Source: Parashewanella curva
GTDB taxonomy: Bacteria; Pseudomonadota; Gammaproteobacteria; Enterobacterales; Shewanellaceae
Assembly: GCF_003675895.1 (NCBI RefSeq)
Contig: NZ_ML014759.1
Location: forward strand, 1 to 64,000
Direction of reading: 5' to 3'
DNA length: 64,000 bases
Shown here: positions 6,260 to 15,018 of the stretch, in pieces
How positions within the stretch are numbered: position 1 is the stretch's first letter
Layout: every line of letters starts with the position of its first letter
Notes under the pieces: model-generated
What the model was told of the DNA's origin: nothing
Database searches by the model: none
Seen by the model: the letters and a program-made list of their open reading frames with translations, nothing else
Program-made: the position numbers and the translations under genes

Positions 6260-7414
6260 TTACGAGGGTACGCGTGATAATCGTTGTTTCGGATTTACTG
6301 GTGTTAAGACCACCTCTTTTGCAATCGCCCAAATATAGGCAATCATTTCTCTGGCTATTGCAGTAATAACGACATTGTAATGTTTACCTCTTTTCATGAG
6401 CCGCTGGTAACGTCGACACAGCCTTAATTGTGCTTGCCATGCAATATCAACAATTTCTTTGCTCAGCTGCTCTTGCCGTTTTTGTAATTCTGGGGAGATG
6501 TTGGCAGCGTACCGATAAGAATGCGCACCCTCGATAAGCAAGCGTCTCGCACGACCGTTTCCACATTTAGTGATTGCTCCTAGCCTACGGTGTCCGCCAC
6601 TGGAATGTTCACTGGGAACTAACCCTAAGTAACTCATCAGCTTTCTTGGATGGTCGAAACGGTTTAAATCACCAAGCTCAGCGATAACTCCCACCGCAAC
6701 GAGCAGCCTGACACCACGCATCGCTTGTATGGCTTTAACAACGGGATAGTAGCGCCAAAGCTTTACATGATATTCAAGTTCGGTATCAAATCGTGCAAGT
6801 CGTTTCATTCGTTCTGAAATCGTTTGAATGTGCTCTTGCAATACAATTTGCTGAGTTGGATGTGGTAGCACTAAATCTGTTAACCATCTTAAGTGCTGTT
6901 TAGACCAATTGTCTGCAATCTGGCATTGGATATTATTTCGAAGCAACATCGATTTCAGTTCATATTTGGCGTCTTTTAAGTCTTCCATGGCGGTTTGTCG
7001 TGCACGGGATAAATCCCGAATGGCTTCATCTTCTGGCTCTGGTACGTAGATAGCTTCGATATCGCCATTTTTTAGTAGCTGAGCCAATTTTAAAGCATCT
7101 CGTTTATCAGTTTTAACGCGCTCTCCTGGTTTTTTAGGTATCAACGAAGGCGCAACGACATGACAGCTGTGACCTATACTGGTGAGCAGTCGATATATCC
7201 AATACCCGCAAGGGCCTGCTTCATAAATAAAGTGAAATGCATAATGCGGATATTTTGATGTAAGTTGTCGAACTAATTTTTGAATGGCTGTTTTCGTGTT
7301 TTGGATCCGGCCAAGGTGTGTTGGTTTGGCACCGCGAATATCTTCGCAATAAGCAACTTCATTGAACTCTTTATGAGTATCTAAACCGATGAAAAGTATG
7401 TTATGTTCGTTCAT
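6260..7414 (-). CDS. IS110-family transposase (DEDD recombinase)
   Basis: A 384-aa recombinase that moves the element through a circular form, guided by the element's own RNA in this family. The N-terminal RuvC-like domain carries D12 (FIGLDTHK), a glutamate in FIYEAGPCGYW and aspartates in VKTDKRDALK. A helical middle follows (about residues 130-215). The C-terminal Tnp_20 domain (about 225-310) has MRGVRLLVAVGVIAELGD and LGLVPSEHSSGGHRRLG, including the serine region. Full length, no frameshift, so probably active. Its Shine-Dalgarno region (GAGAGG) lies in the arm of a 12-bp hairpin directly before the ATG. Confidence 0.92.
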   Translation of the reverse strand: MNEHNILFIGLDTHKEFNEVAYCEDIRGAKPTHLGRIQNTKTAIQKLVRQLTSKYPHYAFHFIYEAGPCGYWIYRLLTSIGHSCHVVAPSLIPKKPGERVKTDKRDALKLAQLLKNGDIEAIYVPEPEDEAIRDLSRARQTAMEDLKDAKYELKSMLLRNNIQCQIADNWSKQHLRWLTDLVLPHPTQQIVLQEHIQTISERMKRLARFDTELEYHVKLWRYYPVVKAIQAMRGVRLLVAVGVIAELGDLNRFDHPRKLMSYLGLVPSEHSSGGHRRLGAITKCGNGRARRLLIEGAHSYRYAANISPELQKRQEQLSKEIVDIAWQAQLRLCRRYQRLMKRGKHYNVVITAIAREMIAYIWAIAKEVVLTPVNPKQRLSRVPS

Positions 7415-7489
7415 GCTAGCCTCTCATATTTAAATTACGAATTTAATAATGGCTCTGGCTTATGCTAACCCACGAATTGAGAGGCTAGC
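7415..7489 (-). promoter_or_regulatory. hairpin hiding the transposase ribosome site
   Basis: GCTAGCCTCTCA (7415-7426) and its complement TGAGAGGCTAGC (7478-7489) form a 12-bp inverted repeat. On the minus strand the second arm contains GAGAGG and ends right at the ATG. A transcript entering from outside would fold and mask the ribosome site. Confidence 0.6.
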
Positions 7490-7538
7490 ACCTCGTGGGG
7501 AGTCATTGTGTCTATGCTTACTAAGGGTTTTGTAACCA

Positions 7539-7937
7539 ATGAATGAAGTTATAAGTAACTGGACAAGTTTTTCTTGGTGGTTAAACCATATACCAGCAGC
7601 ATTGGTTGCTCTTGGAATTGGCGGTTTATTCAAATATGTACCTAAATTTTGGCGAGCACTGGTTAGAAAAATACAAATTAGAGAACTCAATAAAATTCGA
7701 AAAACTAGGTTTAACTATAGCGCTGTCCATTATGAAATAAGCAAAACTCACTCATTAATGCTCCTGTTTAGCACGTTATGTATTTATTATCTTTATGAGT
7801 TTTCAATCTCAGCCGAAGAGCAAGGTGGCTTAATGGCTTTAATAAAAACCCTTCCTCTTTATATCGTAGAGATTTTTTATTTTTATCAACGTAGCTTTAC
7901 TAAATTATTAATTAAGAGCGTTGGTAAAATTTCGTAA
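7539..7937 (+). CDS. cassette-borne membrane protein right of the IS, unknown
   Basis: A 132-aa protein MNEVISNWTSFSWWLNHIP... with hydrophobic segments at about residues 19-32 (AALVALGIGGLFKYV), 75-90 (LMLLFSTLCIYYLYEF) and 100-118. A basic stretch between them (RALVRKIQIRELNKIRKTRFNY) should lie in the cytoplasm. No family recognised. It continues the + orientation of the cassettes and was next to the short attC before the IS inserted. No attC follows it; the ardC stop is only 48 bp away. Confidence 0.65.
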   Translation: MNEVISNWTSFSWWLNHIPAALVALGIGGLFKYVPKFWRALVRKIQIRELNKIRKTRFNYSAVHYEISKTHSLMLLFSTLCIYYLYEFSISAEEQGGLMALIKTLPLYIVEIFYFYQRSFTKLLIKSVGKIS

Positions 7938-7984
7938 GCATACAAGAGACTATGGTAAATAATAGCGATAATTTCTCCTTTGCA

Positions 7985-8968
7985 TTAACCAAACTCAAGA
8001 TGTTGCTCTTTCATGGTTCTAAGCAGACTATCATTTCGCTTTTCAATGAATGTTGTTGCTTTTTCATTAGTACTTTCTCTTTCAAACCCCATCACGTAAT
8101 TCTGTATTTTCTCCGCATCTCTTGAAGCTCTTAATATTTCTTTAGGGTCATCTTTCAGCACCTTAATCCATGCATCGACATAAGCCGCATGCTGGCCAAA
8201 TGAATGACCGATTTGTAGTTCATCTCCGATCATCAACGAGGCGATTTCGGCTCTGAGTTCTTCTTTGGCGTAGGATTCATCACCGAAACGGCCTGTCATA
8301 TCTCGGTTGAGTCTATGGCTGGCGCCTGTCGAATGGGCTGCTTCATGATAAATGGTCGCCAGATATCGGTCTGCTGTCTCAAATTGGGATTTGGCGGGTA
8401 AATGAATGCTATCAGTAGAAGGACTGTAGTAGGCATTATCGTGTTGGTCATGATGAATGGCCACACCGACATTATTCAGGATTTTCTCTGCTCGCTCATG
8501 GCGTTGCCAATCGGGTTCAGTTTTGATTTCCAGCTCTGGTAAGCCTTCAATTTGAGCGGCATTGAACACCACTGCACTGAATACTTTTGGCCTTTCTAGT
8601 TTGACGGTTTGTTTTAGTGGCTTACCGTCGGTACCTAAGATTTTTTTGCCATTGCTATCGGTCTTGTCTATTTTGTCGAACAGCTTCCAGTATTGAACAA
8701 TCGTGCCATGTTGCCCTTTCATCACTTTGGCATCGAGACTGCTGGCCTGTTTGAAGGTCATCCATCTTGGATCTTGCCTACCTTGCATGGCTAACCATAT
8801 TGCGTTTGAGCCTTTGTATTTGGTTCCGCTAACTGGGTTGTGTGGCATTCTTGGTTCACCCGGTTTCCATGGTAGCATCCACGGTGCAGTGCCTTGTTTC
8901 AGTTGCTGAATCAGCTTGTTGGCGATTTGTTCATGGTACGGGACTTTGTTCTTTGAGTTCTTTGGCAT
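7985..8968 (-). CDS. ardC: ArdC-type antirestriction protein
   Basis: A 327-aa protein that in related plasmids protects incoming single-stranded DNA from the recipient's restriction systems. The N-terminal domain (residues about 8-125, with APWMLPWKPGEPRMPHNPVSG and YKGSNAIWLAM) is the ssDNA-binding ArdC-N domain. The C-terminal part is a metalloprotease-like domain with HEAAH at about residues 205-210 (TIYHEAAHSTGASHRL). It is the last gene of the transfer cluster, starting 4 bases after the small acidic gene's stop. The family is known; activity here is inferred. Confidence 0.9.
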   Translation of the reverse strand: MPKNSKNKVPYHEQIANKLIQQLKQGTAPWMLPWKPGEPRMPHNPVSGTKYKGSNAIWLAMQGRQDPRWMTFKQASSLDAKVMKGQHGTIVQYWKLFDKIDKTDSNGKKILGTDGKPLKQTVKLERPKVFSAVVFNAAQIEGLPELEIKTEPDWQRHERAEKILNNVGVAIHHDQHDNAYYSPSTDSIHLPAKSQFETADRYLATIYHEAAHSTGASHRLNRDMTGRFGDESYAKEELRAEIASLMIGDELQIGHSFGQHAAYVDAWIKVLKDDPKEILRASRDAEKIQNYVMGFERESTNEKATTFIEKRNDSLLRTMKEQHLEFG

Positions 8969-8971
8969 GGT

Positions 8972-9148
8972 TTACTCCTCATCAGTATCAACTTCTACTG
9001 CTTCCCATGCGTTTAGTTCGGATAGCGCATCTTCCTCAAATGCGCCCATTTCTTCTGCTTCTGTTTGAGTAACCTCTACGACCTTTTGAGGAATGTTGAG
9101 TGGAAGTAATCTTTCGTTCAATTTATTAGCGTTCGAGTTGGTGTTCAT
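8972..9148 (-). CDS. small acidic transfer-region protein
   Basis: A 58-aa protein. The start at 9148 is chosen because AAGGAGG stands 6 bases before that ATG; the longer frame has no such signal. The sequence MNTNSNANKLNERLLPLNIPQ leads into a very acidic C-terminal half (EAEEMGAFEEDALSEL, EAVEVDTDEE). Short acidic proteins next to the TOPRIM primase are common in such transfer clusters, but I cannot name a function. It overlaps the 3' end of the primase gene by 23 bp and is probably co-translated with it and ardC. Confidence 0.65.
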   Translation of the reverse strand: MNTNSNANKLNERLLPLNIPQKVVEVTQTEAEEMGAFEEDALSELNAWEAVEVDTDEE

Positions 9149-11012
9149 AGTGCGCCTCCTTACTTGGTGCAAAACGGGATTTGGCAATTGAATTTTGTGG
9201 GGTAAACCTCTGCTTAAACCGTTCTAATGCGGATTGTGATTTGGCTTGTGTAGTCGCTTGCTGCTTTGGTGGTGAAGTGGTTGGCTGAGCTTGGGGTTTT
9301 ACCGCTTGAGTCTGGTGAGATTGCTTGTCAATATTGATCCCTTGCTGTGTCAAGCGTTGATAATCCAAGGGTTGTGGCTTGTAGCCTGTGACTTCCATGC
9401 CTTTGATTTTGGCTTGTAGCCAAGCTTCACGTTTAAAGTTCTGACTGCCTTTTAGCTTAATTTGTTGCCAGCCACGATGTTCGGCAATGGCCAATAAGTC
9501 CAAAATAATTTTGCTGTGTTCCAGTCGTGTTTGTAGTTTGTTGCCTTTGTCGATAAAGGCGAGTGCTGCTGAATTGCGATTAGGGAAATAGCTTTTGCCA
9601 TTAGCTGAGGTATAGCGCATATACAGATGCTTAGGCATCGGCATTTTTGATGTTTCTTGCTCTGGTTGTTTTGGGTTTGATTTCGGAGGCTGTGTCGGAT
9701 TGTCTGGCTTTGTCTTTAATTCAGCTTCTGGTGTTTTTACTTGTTCAATTACAGTTTCTTGCTGCTGTGTAGTTATGGCTTTGAGCGTTGAACTTACAGG
9801 CGTAATGCTATTAAGCGGTGGCTGTAATCGTTCTGGTTTTTGGTACTTCAGCTCTGGCCAACAGCGTTCAATGTAACCTTCGATTTGCTTTTTTACTCTG
9901 ACCACACTGCTGCTTATCTGTAAGTCATTAAAGTCAGTTAGGCCATGTTGGATCTGCTCTGTAGAAAATTTTGGGGTCAGCCAATGACCACCGACTAAGT
10001 TGGCTGATTCTCTGGCTTTTTGTACGCCTTTGTTGATTTGATTTTTATGATCATTGTCGGCAAGGAAAAGATGTCTTGCATTGGGATATTTGGCACTGAT
10101 CTTTTCAGCGACCTTGGGCATATTACCTGCGTCGACTGTCATCACTACGCTGCGACCTGTAGCTTCCGCAATACTCGCTGCGGTTGAGTAGCCTTCTGCG
10201 TAGAGAATAGGTTCATTAGCGTTTAATGGCCTATCGCCAACAACAAAGAAATGGCCTGATTTTTGTGCCCCTTTTTTAAGGCACTTGAAACCATTGGGAC
10301 TGATCCGCTGCAAGCTATGAATATTTTGTTCAGTATCATACAAAGGAATAACTAAACGTCCTTTCTTGTCCTGACAAACACCGGGATACGCTTGTACGCC
10401 TTTACGATTCAAATAGCCCTGACCAGAGTTTGCGGTTGGCAGCTGTCGATATAGCTGAGCGCAGCGTTTGGCGTGATGTTGCTGCTTTTGATTTAAGCTT
10501 TGTTCTCTCAGATAACGAATATTGGCCATATGCGCTTTTTGGTGGAGACGTGCGGTTGGATCGGCTTGTTCAAAGCTGGCATGCCATTTTTGTGGCTCAT
10601 TGTGATTCCGATGATCTTGATACCAGCCAACTGGGTGACCATCATTAAACACGGCATAGACACCACTCTTTTGACCTCGTTTATCGTCCTGCGTCGCCAC
10701 TCGATGAATTTGCCCATCCATCATTGGTGGCTCTTCAAGTAAGAAACCTGCCGTTTCTAAGACATGGTTAAATTCAAGCAGGGGATCGATATCGCTGTTC
10801 TGCTTCATCATGTTGGGATCTGGCAGCCAAGGTTCTACTTTGCGCTTATCTGTGCCAGCTTTGGCATACCATAAGCCTTGTTCACCATCAAAGCTGATGG
10901 CTGCAACACCATTGTTGAGTCTGCCGATTTCTTGTTGGGCTTGCGCTCTATCGTCATAACCCACTGCCAAATAGGTTTTATGTTTCAATTGCTCATTACT
11001 CATAGTTTTCAT
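9126..11012 (-). CDS. TOPRIM-domain conjugative primase
   Basis: A 628-aa protein of the TraC/primase group found with VirB/D4 systems. It would prime complementary-strand synthesis after transfer. An N-terminal DUF5710-like domain (about residues 10-75, ISFDGEQGLWYAKAG) is followed by a DUF-type region with RKGVQAYPG. The TOPRIM core comes next: LYAEGYSTAASIAEATG (about 268-285) and the DxD motif FLADNDHK (about 314-321). A proline- and glutamine-rich linker precedes a C-terminal LPD7-like segment (about 485-560). The start overlaps the virD4 end by 17 bp, so the two are coupled. Confidence 0.85.
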   Translation of the reverse strand: MKTMSNEQLKHKTYLAVGYDDRAQAQQEIGRLNNGVAAISFDGEQGLWYAKAGTDKRKVEPWLPDPNMMKQNSDIDPLLEFNHVLETAGFLLEEPPMMDGQIHRVATQDDKRGQKSGVYAVFNDGHPVGWYQDHRNHNEPQKWHASFEQADPTARLHQKAHMANIRYLREQSLNQKQQHHAKRCAQLYRQLPTANSGQGYLNRKGVQAYPGVCQDKKGRLVIPLYDTEQNIHSLQRISPNGFKCLKKGAQKSGHFFVVGDRPLNANEPILYAEGYSTAASIAEATGRSVVMTVDAGNMPKVAEKISAKYPNARHLFLADNDHKNQINKGVQKARESANLVGGHWLTPKFSTEQIQHGLTDFNDLQISSSVVRVKKQIEGYIERCWPELKYQKPERLQPPLNSITPVSSTLKAITTQQQETVIEQVKTPEAELKTKPDNPTQPPKSNPKQPEQETSKMPMPKHLYMRYTSANGKSYFPNRNSAALAFIDKGNKLQTRLEHSKIILDLLAIAEHRGWQQIKLKGSQNFKREAWLQAKIKGMEVTGYKPQPLDYQRLTQQGINIDKQSHQTQAVKPQAQPTTSPPKQQATTQAKSQSALERFKQRFTPQNSIAKSRFAPSKEAHYEHQLER

Positions 11013-12852
11013 CTCCCACTACGTTTTTGAAATCGGTAACCAAGTCGTTTATTGGTGTTTTTTGAGATATAGGCTCGGGGTTTGGTTGGCTCGACTTCGA
11101 TGTCGCACTATTGTCAGCTTCAGATTGCTCAACACTTGTTGTATCGCCATCCTCAGCGCAACGGATTTGAGTAACGGTGATTGAATGCTGTTTGGGCGTG
11201 ACCTTGGGAATGTTTGGTATTTTGTAATGATTTTTATCTGGTTGATTACCACGAACAGTTAGCTGTCTGTCTTGATACCAACGCAGTTTTTGACATTTCA
11301 CCGGAGGGCAGTTTTCGAGAAGTAAAATGGCGTTGTCAGCACCCATTTGCATCAGTTCTTGGGGCAGCATTAAGGCTCGTCCGTGGTCGCTAACACTTTC
11401 ACTTTTACCGCCTTTGCCTGATAACTGACGGCTACGACTGCGGTTATTGATAGTAGATGTGCCAAGGCTATCTGAGATTTCTCTGGCGACTTTTGGATTT
11501 TTCGGTGCAAACACAATTTGCAGCGCATGATTATCCATTAAGGTTTCAGCGCCATCATGACCGTAGATTTCTCTGAGTTGTGCCGGAGATTGAATAATGG
11601 TGAGTAGTCTTAGTCCATAACCTGCGACATAGCTAATGCCTTTGCTTAATATGCCAACTTTGCCAATGGCGGCAAACTCATCGAGTAGTAATAGCACTTG
11701 GTATTCAAGCTGTGGGTTTTGCTCAGGCAGCTCTCTTGTATTAAGGTCAATCAGCTGTTGAAAGAACAGATTAATCAGTGGCGATAGACGGCTTAAATCA
11801 TCAGGAGTAACACCGACATAAATCGACATCTTTTGCTGGCGTATTCGGCGCAAGTCAAAGTCATTGCCTGCTGTTACCGCATCAATCACAGGGTTGTAAA
11901 ACAACTCTAAGGCTGAAGTAAAACTTTTCCGTACAGAGCCACGAGTGCGCTCTGGTGTGTCGAGGTATTCTTTTAGAGCTAACAGGCATTGACTGGATAA
12001 AGTGACATTGGAATCCAGTCTTAACTCTAATTGTTGAGCCAGATATTCATCTCCTTGAGTGAGTAGACGTAATACTTCGCCCATGGTCACTGGCAGCGGT
12101 GGTGATTCAATCAGGTACAAGACTAACCCCAACCATAAAGAGCGAGCTGAGGCTTGCCACACTGGAGCTTCGTTATCGAGATTGGGAAACAGCATCTGGC
12201 CAATTTTCTGAATATCGTTGATTCGAAAGCTTGGATCATTTGAGATGTAATGCAGTGGATTCCAGCGATGGCTTTGGTAGTTTCTAGGTGCGAGGTTGAG
12301 CAGAAAACATTTCTGACCGTGAGCGCTTCTAAAGCCAGAGCTGATGCACCAGTTCTCTTGTTTAATATCCAAAACCACTACAGAGTCTTGCCAGCTAAGT
12401 AAATTAGGAATGACCACACCTACACCTTTACCGCTGCGAGTGGGTGCTGACATTAGCACATGCTGCTGACCAGCAAACTGTAGATATTGCTCTGACAAGC
12501 CAAAGCGCTTTTTACCCACAACAATGCCTGATTTAGCCAATAATCCAGCTTGGTTAATTTGTTTGGTGTCAGCAAATTTTGCATCACCATAAAGAGGCTG
12601 CTTTTTTGTTTTAAGCTTCTTAGCAACAAAGGCAATTACAGGCGCAAAGCCGATGGTAACGGATAAAATGAGATAAAACTGAGTAACTTTTTGATGACCA
12701 AAATAATAAGCGTATTTGAAAATGGTTAAGGGGCTGGATTGCTTTACATCAAGGTTGGCAAACCACAAGAACAATACACCACTGAACCACAGGCTGGCGA
12801 TTAACACGCCAATGATGCTTGATAATATTACCCAGCCACGTTTGCTCATCAT
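10996..12852 (-). CDS. virD4: type IV secretion coupling ATPase VirD4
   Basis: A 618-aa coupling protein that links the relaxase-DNA complex to the secretion channel. Two N-terminal membrane helices (about residues 5-30 and 55-80) anchor it. The ATPase domain has Walker A APTRSGKGVG (about 132-141) and Walker B LLLDEFAAIG (about 383-392). The C-terminal region from about 520 is rich in Gln and Ser. AGGAGG-like GGAGGC directly precedes the start. The gene overlaps virB11 by 4 bp. All key motifs are present, so it appears intact. Confidence 0.93.
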   Translation of the reverse strand: MMSKRGWVILSSIIGVLIASLWFSGVLFLWFANLDVKQSSPLTIFKYAYYFGHQKVTQFYLILSVTIGFAPVIAFVAKKLKTKKQPLYGDAKFADTKQINQAGLLAKSGIVVGKKRFGLSEQYLQFAGQQHVLMSAPTRSGKGVGVVIPNLLSWQDSVVVLDIKQENWCISSGFRSAHGQKCFLLNLAPRNYQSHRWNPLHYISNDPSFRINDIQKIGQMLFPNLDNEAPVWQASARSLWLGLVLYLIESPPLPVTMGEVLRLLTQGDEYLAQQLELRLDSNVTLSSQCLLALKEYLDTPERTRGSVRKSFTSALELFYNPVIDAVTAGNDFDLRRIRQQKMSIYVGVTPDDLSRLSPLINLFFQQLIDLNTRELPEQNPQLEYQVLLLLDEFAAIGKVGILSKGISYVAGYGLRLLTIIQSPAQLREIYGHDGAETLMDNHALQIVFAPKNPKVAREISDSLGTSTINNRSRSRQLSGKGGKSESVSDHGRALMLPQELMQMGADNAILLLENCPPVKCQKLRWYQDRQLTVRGNQPDKNHYKIPNIPKVTPKQHSITVTQIRCAEDGDTTSVEQSEADNSATSKSSQPNPEPISQKTPINDLVTDFKNVVGDENYE

Positions 12853-13901
12853 GCCTCCATGCCCTTTGGGTTAAAGAACACTTCGCTGACAAAACGTCTG
12901 CCGTTTACCACTTGCAGTTGCACTATCACATCAACACATAAATGCAGAAGTTGCTTAATGTCTTCTCTGGATAATGACGACCCTGCTTGGCTTTCTTTTA
13001 GCAGCAACATCAGTTGTTCCATTGCTAACTTAGGACTACCAGCGTGCATGGTGGTGATGCTGCCCGGATGCCCTGAGTTGATATTGCGAAGAAAATAAAA
13101 GGCTTCATCGCCACGAATAAGTTCAGCCACAAACACTCTATCGGGCTTCATCCGTAAGCTGGCTTCTAGCAACTGCTTTTGAGTGATATTGGCAATGCCT
13201 TGATTACCAGCGGAATAGAACAAGCTAACGGTGTTACTGTGAGTGTTATAAAGTTGCAATTCATCGACATTTTCAATGGATATTAATCGCTCTGAATCTG
13301 GAACTTGTTGCAGCAATGAACGTAAAAAAGTGGTTTTTCCTGAGCCTGTCGCACCAGAAACTATGATGTTTTTTCGAAGCTTGATGGCAAGTTTCAGAAA
13401 AGCGGAAATATCGCTATTTTGCTTGAAGGCCAACAGCTGGGCATCAGTTTCAGGCTGACTGCCATTAACTGGGCTTTGTTGTGAAAAATATCCCTGTCGT
13501 TGATATTCGTCCAAGGTAAACACGGATTTGGACGGCTTGCGGATGGTAATGCTGATCTTACCTACTGGAGTAACTGGAGGAATGGCAATTTGTACTCGCT
13601 CACCGTCAGGCAAAGTGGCAGATAATATTGGATACACGGCATCCAGTTTTTGGCCTGAATAGGTCGCAATCAACTTGCTCAAGCGTTTGCAGTATTCCAA
13701 GGTCAGTGATTTCACTTTATGTTGTTTCCAGCCACTTTCCCTTTCCGTTAGTACTTGCAGTGGCTTATTAATGACAATTTCCGTGATCTGTGGTGGATAT
13801 AAATAAATGTTGAGTATGTTAAGGTGCTCGTATAAAGCAACAGCACGATTGGGTTCAATTGGGTCTTCAATTGCAACTTCATTGGCTAAGTTTAAGCTCA
13901 T
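12849..13901 (-). CDS. virB11: VirB11 secretion ATPase
   Basis: A 350-aa hexameric traffic ATPase on the inner face of the membrane that drives pilus assembly and DNA export. The start ATG at 13901 has AGGAG upstream. The N-terminal domain is residues about 1-150. Walker A GATGSGKTT is near residue 183, the Walker B region is MKPDRVFVAELIRGDEA, and the GSITTMHA motif includes the conserved histidine. Length is normal for the family. It overlaps virB10 at its 5' end and virD4 at its 3' end. Confidence 0.93.
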   Translation of the reverse strand: MSLNLANEVAIEDPIEPNRAVALYEHLNILNIYLYPPQITEIVINKPLQVLTERESGWKQHKVKSLTLEYCKRLSKLIATYSGQKLDAVYPILSATLPDGERVQIAIPPVTPVGKISITIRKPSKSVFTLDEYQRQGYFSQQSPVNGSQPETDAQLLAFKQNSDISAFLKLAIKLRKNIIVSGATGSGKTTFLRSLLQQVPDSERLISIENVDELQLYNTHSNTVSLFYSAGNQGIANITQKQLLEASLRMKPDRVFVAELIRGDEAFYFLRNINSGHPGSITTMHAGSPKLAMEQLMLLLKESQAGSSLSREDIKQLLHLCVDVIVQLQVVNGRRFVSEVFFNPKGMEA

Positions 13902-15018
13902 AAACACTCCTAAAATCTAAGTCTCTGGCCACAAACACATTGATGTGTTCCCCTTGGTTTTTATACAAAGTTGGTTTGATATGAATCGAGTATTGAAGTG
14001 CAATAGAAGCGAGATCTTTAGTACCTCCAATGGTGTCTCCGAATTGGATTGTGTTGCTATTTCCTTTAGATTTATTGGCGTAATAGGTTCCGACATCACC
14101 AATCAAGCTGAGTAACATCGCACTGCCAAATCGCTGTCCAAAATGACCATCGACATAACCACTATGACCGCTACGGCCAAGGCTGTCGGTTCCCGGTGAA
14201 GCTAAATCTAAAATCACACCCGTTGGAGTTTCGATGCGATCCCACAATACAAAAATTCGAGCTTGTCCTTGCTCTAATCCAGTTTGGTATTCACCAACAA
14301 TATGACTGCCTTTTTCGAGCAGCAATACCTTGCCATTGGTAGAGTAAATATCACGACTTAATTGACAACGGGTCATGCCTGCTACGTCGCTGCTAATGGC
14401 GGTTTCTAAAATGCAGTCGAGAAATGCGCCTTTGGTAATAAACAAGTTGGGATCAATGATTCGACTGGCGATACTTCCCTGAATTTTAGTGGCTTGTAAT
14501 TGTTGGTTTAGTGAGTGGCTATTAGGCTGCTCTTGGTTTATGTCTGGCAAGGAGTCTTGTTGTTGAATGTTTCTTGGAACAGCCTGTTGCGAGCTGTTAT
14601 TGAGTACCAATAAGCCATCTAACTGTTTACGTTTTTGTGGAGTGAGTGTTTTTTTCTGGCCACTTAAACGAGCTAAGTGACCAAACTGCGGTGAGTTGGG
14701 TTCGTCCAATTGCCCAGTATGAATGATTGAGTTTGTCTCAATGTTTGGTTTTGTTTTTATACTGGTAACAGGTTTATTCGTTGGCTCAGGTGGCACTCCA
14801 AGGTGATCAGCAATGGTGTAATGATGATGGATTGAGTCTGTGTCTGATTGGGCATGGCTAAAACCGCCATTGATGGCCACTAACAGCACAATCATTAAGG
14901 CAGCGATGGCAGACATTACTGCTTTGGTGAGCCACGTATTACTTTGAACTCGGTTGCCTAGCTCTGGAACCGGATTGTTGGAAAGCTCTGGCTCTTGGTT
15001 GGTGTGTTGTTCAGCCAT
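13879..15018 (-). CDS. virB10: VirB10 channel protein
   Basis: A 379-aa protein of the TrbI/VirB10 family, which spans both membranes and forms the core-complex channel with VirB7 and VirB9. The ATG at 15018 is preferred because GGAGGTTCGC precedes it. A short cytoplasmic N-terminus leads to one membrane helix (about residues 30-50, AVMSAIAALMIVLLVAI), then a proline- and glutamine-rich periplasmic linker. The C-terminal beta-barrel domain (about 185-370) includes FLDCILETAISSDVAGMTRC and VGEYQTGLEQGQARIFVLWD. It overlaps virB9 and virB11. Confidence 0.92.
   Translation of the reverse strand: MAEQHTNQEPELSNNPVPELGNRVQSNTWLTKAVMSAIAALMIVLLVAINGGFSHAQSDTDSIHHHYTIADHLGVPPEPTNKPVTSIKTKPNIETNSIIHTGQLDEPNSPQFGHLARLSGQKKTLTPQKRKQLDGLLVLNNSSQQAVPRNIQQQDSLPDINQEQPNSHSLNQQLQATKIQGSIASRIIDPNLFITKGAFLDCILETAISSDVAGMTRCQLSRDIYSTNGKVLLLEKGSHIVGEYQTGLEQGQARIFVLWDRIETPTGVILDLASPGTDSLGRSGHSGYVDGHFGQRFGSAMLLSLIGDVGTYYANKSKGNSNTIQFGDTIGGTKDLASIALQYSIHIKPTLYKNQGEHINVFVARDLDFRSVYELKLSQ

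Larger units (their letters stand above)
5935..7505 (-). mobile_element. IS110-family (IS1111-type) insertion sequence
   Basis: A 12-bp perfect inverted repeat, TGACTCCCCACG at 5935-5946 and its complement at 7494-7505, bounds one DEDD transposase gene on the minus strand. The non-coding end after the gene is long (about 310 bp) and the one before it is short (about 80 bp), the arrangement described for the IS1111 subgroup. It sits at the right end of an attC, as do the known IS1111-attC elements. Exact ends may lie a few bases outside the repeats, since IS1111 repeats are subterminal. Confidence 0.85.
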
